Shown: one piece after another, positions 24,395 through 27,088 of the stretch
Layout: each line of letters opens with the position of its first letter
Position numbering within the stretch: the first letter of the stretch is position 1
Source: Nitrospirota bacterium
GTDB taxonomy: Bacteria > Nitrospirota_A > Leptospirillia > Leptospirillales > Leptospirillaceae
DNA length: 27,088 nucleotides
Assembly (NCBI GenBank): GCA_021838765.1
Contig: JAKCCY010000024.1
Span: forward strand, 1-27,088
Direction of reading: 5' to 3'
Position numbers and translations under genes: made by a program
Notes under the pieces: generated by a model
Told to the model about the DNA's origin: nothing
What the model saw: only the letters and a program-made list of their open reading frames with translations
Database searches by the model: none

Positions 24395-24706
24395 CTAATG
24401 AAGCTCCGCAAAAACTTCCTTCAAATGGCGAATCGCTTCTTCATGAGGAACATCCATAACCGGCTGCCGATTGATCAGGACCTCACATCCCCTTTCAAGA
24501 GCAGCCAGGATTTCCCCCCTCATTTCCGGAGCATGGTACTCCATCACCAGATCGTCGCAAACGGCGCTGAAATACCCCCTCACATTTTGTTTCCAGGAGA
24601 TCAGTCCATCTTCCGTTGGATCCGGAGCCGGATCAATCAGCGCAAGCCTCCCCTTTTTCTCCGCCTTCATGATGATTTCTTCCCTCTTGACCTGTGTCGT
24701 TTCCAT
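24395..24706 (-). CDS. Unrecognised 103-aa protein
   Basis: Begins METTQVKREEIIMKAEKKGR and then LALIDPAPDPTEDGLISWKQ; the rest is acidic and helical (EMRGEILAALERGCEVLINR, EEAIRHLKEVFAEL). I recognise no family. There is no signal peptide or membrane segment; two cysteines are present. AGGAGG lies 7 bases before the ATG, a consensus promoter lies ~190 bases upstream and a strong terminator follows, so it is a well-expressed single-gene unit with a long leader. That supports a real gene despite the unknown function. Confidence 0.75.
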   Translation of the reverse strand: METTQVKREEIIMKAEKKGRLALIDPAPDPTEDGLISWKQNVRGYFSAVCDDLVMEYHAPEMRGEILAALERGCEVLINRQPVMDVPHEEAIRHLKEVFAELH

Positions 24707-24894
24707 GGCTTACCTCCTTCAAAAAGAAGTTTTTTCCAAAGACCAAACCGATAACGACTACCCACCACACTTCCTGACAGGAAAAGACTCCGCCCGTACG
24801 AAGAGCGAAACCGCATCCCGAAGCGGCCAGCCCGAAAGGAACATCGCCCGGCGGTTGACAACCTATGAATAATTTCAGATGGTGGGGATGGTTC

Positions 24895-24922
24895 AGGATA
24901 CCCCTGAATTGCCTGTTGTCAA
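24895..24922 (-). promoter_or_regulatory. Promoter upstream of the 103-aa gene
   Basis: On the minus strand TTGACA (24922-24917), a 16-base spacer and TATCCT (24900-24895). The predicted transcript starts near 24889, giving a ~180-nt untranslated leader before the ATG at 24706. Another palindrome, GGTTGACAACC at 24854-24864, lies inside that leader. Confidence 0.5.
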
Positions 24923-24982
24923 TTGAGACGAAAAATCCATGTCAGGAAAGAAAAAGTGCATGAAGAAACATCTGTCCGGAAG

Positions 24983-25283
24983 TCACGCTCCGGGAAGTTT
25001 CATGGAGAGTTTGCGGGCTTGAACCAACTGCTCAGGAGACATTTTTCTCGAGAGGTAGAGGATCTCCCTTTTGACAACCATCCAAGTCTTCGAGTGTGCC
25101 CTCGAGGCATTGAGCACCCTTGATAGCCATGCATACGCCATGACCCGATCCCTGGGAACGCCCTGTCCCTGGGCATAGCAGATCCCAAGTCCATAGGCAG
25201 CGACAATCGATCCCAGCGCCGCTGACTTCTTGTACCAGAAAACGGCTCTGGAGAAGTCCTGAGGAACACCGTTCCTCCATACC
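24983..25283 (-). pseudogene. Sel1-repeat protein, C-terminal part, 5' end cut by IS607 element
   Basis: A minus-strand frame without its own start reads RNGVPQDFSRAVFWYKKSAA, then LGSIVAAYGLGICYAQGQGV, PRDRVMAYAWLSRVLNASRA and ends ...ARKLSMKLPGA at the TGA 24983-24985. The pattern GVPQD..RAVFWYKKSAALGS..AAYGLG.CYAQGQGVPRD..AYAWL is two consecutive Sel1 (SLR) repeats, with a basic C-terminal helix. Sel1 proteins are scaffolds, often exported. Upstream the frame meets a TAG (25284-25286) beside the transposon end, so the rest of the gene is presumably beyond the IS607 element, outside the window. Confidence 0.75.
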
Positions 25284-25286
25284 TAC

Positions 25287-25312
25287 GCAAAGCTAACCAT
25301 AGGTCGCTTTGC
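25287..25312 (-). ncRNA. Hairpin spanning tnpB stop, candidate 3' part of omega-RNA
   Basis: GCAAAGC (25287-25293) and GCTTTGC (25306-25312) form a perfect 7-bp stem with a 12-base loop; the tnpB stop codon (25295-25293) lies in it. In TnpB systems the guide RNA scaffold overlaps the 3' end of tnpB and the element end, and the guide is the flanking DNA, here the Sel1 gene. The hairpin fits that place. A second palindrome, GAGGAAC-ACC-GTTCCTC at 25261-25277, lies just outside. RNA production is inferred. Confidence 0.4.
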
Positions 25313-26495
25313 TGCTGGATTCCTGCTTCACCGAGGCTGGTTTCGTCTTGAGCTTGCGCCCAAGGCCAGAGCCTTCCTCTCCACAGGCTGAGACGGTGGA
25401 ACTCACCGCCAGATTCTTCAAGTTGATTGCTGCGTTTACATCTCGATCATGAACCGAACCACACGCAGGGCACACCCACTCGCGTACCGCCAGCGGCAAC
25501 GTTTCGAGCTTTTGACCGCAATCCGAACACGTTTTACTACTCGGATACCAGCGGTCGGCCACGACGATCATTCCGCCGCGCTGTGCCGCCTTGTACTCCA
25601 GTTGCCGCCGGAACTCGAAGAAGCCCATATCAGACACGGCGCGCGACAAGTGCCGGTTTTTGACCATGCCACGCACGTTCAAGTCCTCGATGGCGATGGT
25701 ATGGAACCGGCACGTCAGGTCCGTCGTGAGTTTATGGAGCGCATCCTTGCGGATATTGCCGACTCTGGCGTGCAGCCTTGCCAGTTTCACCTTCGCCTTC
25801 TTGCGATTCTCCGAACCTTGGACCTTGCGCGACAGGCTGCGCGACAGCCGTTGCAGCTTGGACAGCAAAGCCTTGTGCGCCTTCGGCCCGGTGATGGCCT
25901 CTCCCGTTGAGAGCGTTGTCAGCACCGATACGCCCAAATCCACACCCACCACGCCTTGGTTTTTGGCCTTGGGCAGATGTGAATCGTCCGGGGTATCGAC
26001 GGTGATGCTGACAAACCAGCGGTCGGCCACACGGGAGACCGTGGCCGACATGATTTTGCCTGTGACGCGCAACGTCTCCCGCATCCGCACCCAGCCAAGA
26101 TTGGGGATGCGGATGCGGGAACCGTCGATGCTGAATTGATCGTTGGTCAGGCTGAATCGGTCGTGCAGACCTTTTTTCCTGAACTTCGGGAATTTGGCGC
26201 GACCAGCAAAGAAGTTCTTGAATGCCGCACCCAACTGGATAATCGCCATCTGTGGCGCGTTCTTGGTGATTTCCAGCATCCAGGGAAACCGCTCGCCCTT
26301 GATGTCGTTGAGTTGGCGGCGCAGCGCCATTTGCGACGGCTTGGGCATCGACGCATCTGCTTTGCACGCCTCGTACTGTCGTTGCCATTCGGCAAGCGCC
26401 CAGTTGTAAGCGAAACGCGCCGTCCCGGCAGCGCGGGCAAAGTAAGTCGCCTGCGCGTTGTTCGGGTCGAGCGCGATCTTGTGGGCGATCAGCAT
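25293..26495 (-). CDS. tnpB: TnpB, RNA-guided nuclease of IS607-type element
   Basis: A 400-aa protein with all RuvC residues: D186 (VGVDLGVS), E270 (IAIEDLNVRGM) and D352 (HDRDVNAAINLK). The zinc finger is C323-C326 and C342-C345 (TCSDCG, VCPACG). The N-terminal WED/REC-like region (KIALDPNNAQATYFARAAGT...RFAYNWAL) is normal. The start is ATG 26495, which overlaps the recombinase stop by 7 bp; the long extension to 26678 is the antisense of nothing useful and is rejected. The length is normal, and the 40-residue C-terminal tail after the RuvC domain is basic. The protein looks active. It would use an RNA from the element end to cut the empty donor site and keep the element in place. Confidence 0.92.
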   Translation of the reverse strand: MLIAHKIALDPNNAQATYFARAAGTARFAYNWALAEWQRQYEACKADASMPKPSQMALRRQLNDIKGERFPWMLEITKNAPQMAIIQLGAAFKNFFAGRAKFPKFRKKGLHDRFSLTNDQFSIDGSRIRIPNLGWVRMRETLRVTGKIMSATVSRVADRWFVSITVDTPDDSHLPKAKNQGVVGVDLGVSVLTTLSTGEAITGPKAHKALLSKLQRLSRSLSRKVQGSENRKKAKVKLARLHARVGNIRKDALHKLTTDLTCRFHTIAIEDLNVRGMVKNRHLSRAVSDMGFFEFRRQLEYKAAQRGGMIVVADRWYPSSKTCSDCGQKLETLPLAVREWVCPACGSVHDRDVNAAINLKNLAVSSTVSACGEEGSGLGRKLKTKPASVKQESSSKATYG

Positions 26496-27088
26496 GATGC
26501 AGCTTCCACGGCCTGTTTCATGCCCTCGAGCAGCTTCTGGTTCTTGCGCGAGCGGCTGCCGTACAAGCGGGCACTGAAGACTGTGATGATCTCCAGCACG
26601 TCTTTCGCCAAATCTTCCTCGAACGTCGTATCGACACCTTTGTTGATGATGAGCACCTCCACGTCTTTCGCCTCGCAAATCGCAAACACCAGCTCTGCAC
26701 CAAAGCGCAACAGGCGGTCTTTGTGGGTGACGACCAAGCGACCGACGCGCCCTTCGATGATTTCATCGAGCAGCCGTTTCAAGCCTTTTTTGTTGTAGTT
26801 CATGCCGGAACCCAGATCGGCAATCACCTCGAATGTCCAGCCCTGCCTGGCGCAATAAAGCTCAAGCACCTGCTTTTGCCGTTCCAGATCGTCTTTCTGA
26901 TCGTGACTGGAAACGCGGGCATAGGCAATCGTTTTGCGGTCTTGGGGCGCGGCGTGAAACAACTCCGGCTTGAGTTTGGCAAGGTCATACCGGCGCTGCC
27001 GTCCCGCTGTGCGCTCCGGTATCAGCTTGCCTTCGGCCTCCCAGCGCCGCAGCGTCGTAATCGACACACCCAGTGCTTCGGAGGCTTC
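26489..27088 (-). CDS. tnpA: IS607-family serine recombinase TnpA (N-terminus beyond window)
   Basis: A 199-codon open frame to the edge. A MerR-like HTH start is visible (EASEALGVSITTLRRWEAEG, then RRYD), followed by a small serine-recombinase domain: YARVSSHDQKDDLERQ carries the catalytic serine, and later segments DLGSGMNYNKKGL, RLVVTHKDRLLRFG and a C-terminal basic helix follow. HTH-first order separates IS607 TnpA from ordinary resolvases. It lies directly before, and overlaps, tnpB. Only the first few residues are missing from the window. Confidence 0.92.
   Translation of the reverse strand, partial: EASEALGVSITTLRRWEAEGKLIPERTAGRQRRYDLAKLKPELFHAAPQDRKTIAYARVSSHDQKDDLERQKQVLELYCARQGWTFEVIADLGSGMNYNKKGLKRLLDEIIEGRVGRLVVTHKDRLLRFGAELVFAICEAKDVEVLIINKGVDTTFEEDLAKDVLEIITVFSARLYGSRSRKNQKLLEGMKQAVEAASC

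Larger units (their letters stand above)
25280..27088 (-). mobile_element. IS607-family insertion sequence (right part of window)
   Basis: A serine recombinase gene and an overlapping tnpB gene in the order tnpA-tnpB on the minus strand, the IS607 layout. The tnpB-side end falls in about 25270-25286, where Sel1 coding sequence resumes. The tnpA-side end is beyond the window. The reading frames look higher in GC and different in codon choice from the neighbouring genes, consistent with recent arrival. Confidence 0.8.

Noticed and set aside
26496..26678. 61-residue N-terminal extension of the right-hand TnpB
   Set aside because: It lies inside the serine recombinase gene in another frame; the family N-terminus starts at ATG 26495.

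Overview
The window is bacterial and has two parts. Positions 1 to about 7,900 are a decayed, mobile-element-rich island. Positions about 8,176 to 24,706 are ordinary chromosomal metabolism. A further transposon follows at the right edge, 25,280-27,088. No species marker gene is present. The mix of genes (glycogen and pentose-phosphate operon ending in a PPK2 kinase, paired DUF4398/OmpA lipoproteins, c-di-GMP enzymes, moderate GC) would suit a Leptospirillum-like Nitrospirota, but that is an inference and not something the sequence proves.

Island layout. The left edge holds an IS605-type pair: tnpA, and a divergent tnpB that runs off the window. A 337-bp repeat then occurs twice in full (R1 987-1323, R3 7212-7548) and once truncated (R2 about 4109-4211). 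R1 and R3 each contain the exact 3' half of a tRNA-Glu(UUC) gene, from anticodon loop to CCA, followed by an oppositely oriented tyrosine recombinase: intact catalytic core at R1, frameshifted tail at R3. R2 carries the same upstream arm but joins, at the same anticodon-loop position, a tRNA-Lys(UUU)-like 3' half. I read these as ends of related integrative elements piled up at tRNA sites. The cargo is a frameshifted zeta-toxin-like ATPase, a GGDEF diguanylate cyclase, an IS21 istA relic, an intact-looking HTH-ImmA/IrrE plus PIN toxin-antitoxin operon with a palindromic operator, a 71-aa conserved-looking small protein, a broken TIR-like (ThsB/DUF1863-type) fragment fused in frame to a BrnA-like antitoxin, a small gene with an apparent ATA start, and a winged-helix tail.

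Chromosomal part. Two EAL phosphodiesterases face each other: a stand-alone one, and one with a YkuI/Cache-like C-terminus. A METTL7-like methyltransferase follows. A tight minus-strand operon pgm-glgP-gnd-zwf-ppk2 comes next, with overlaps of 13, 4 and 4 bp. It would take glycogen to glucose-1-P, to glucose-6-P, then through the oxidative pentose-phosphate steps to NADPH, with a polyphosphate-driven kinase at the end. Upstream are ompA-like and DUF4398 lipoprotein genes, ackA, ilvD with a good terminator, and an unrecognised 103-aa gene with its own promoter and terminator.

Right edge. An IS607-family element (serine recombinase plus RuvC-complete TnpB) abuts the 3' part of a Sel1-repeat gene that it appears to have cut. 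A perfect hairpin spans the tnpB stop codon, where an omega-RNA scaffold would be expected. No rRNA, complete tRNA or CRISPR array was seen.
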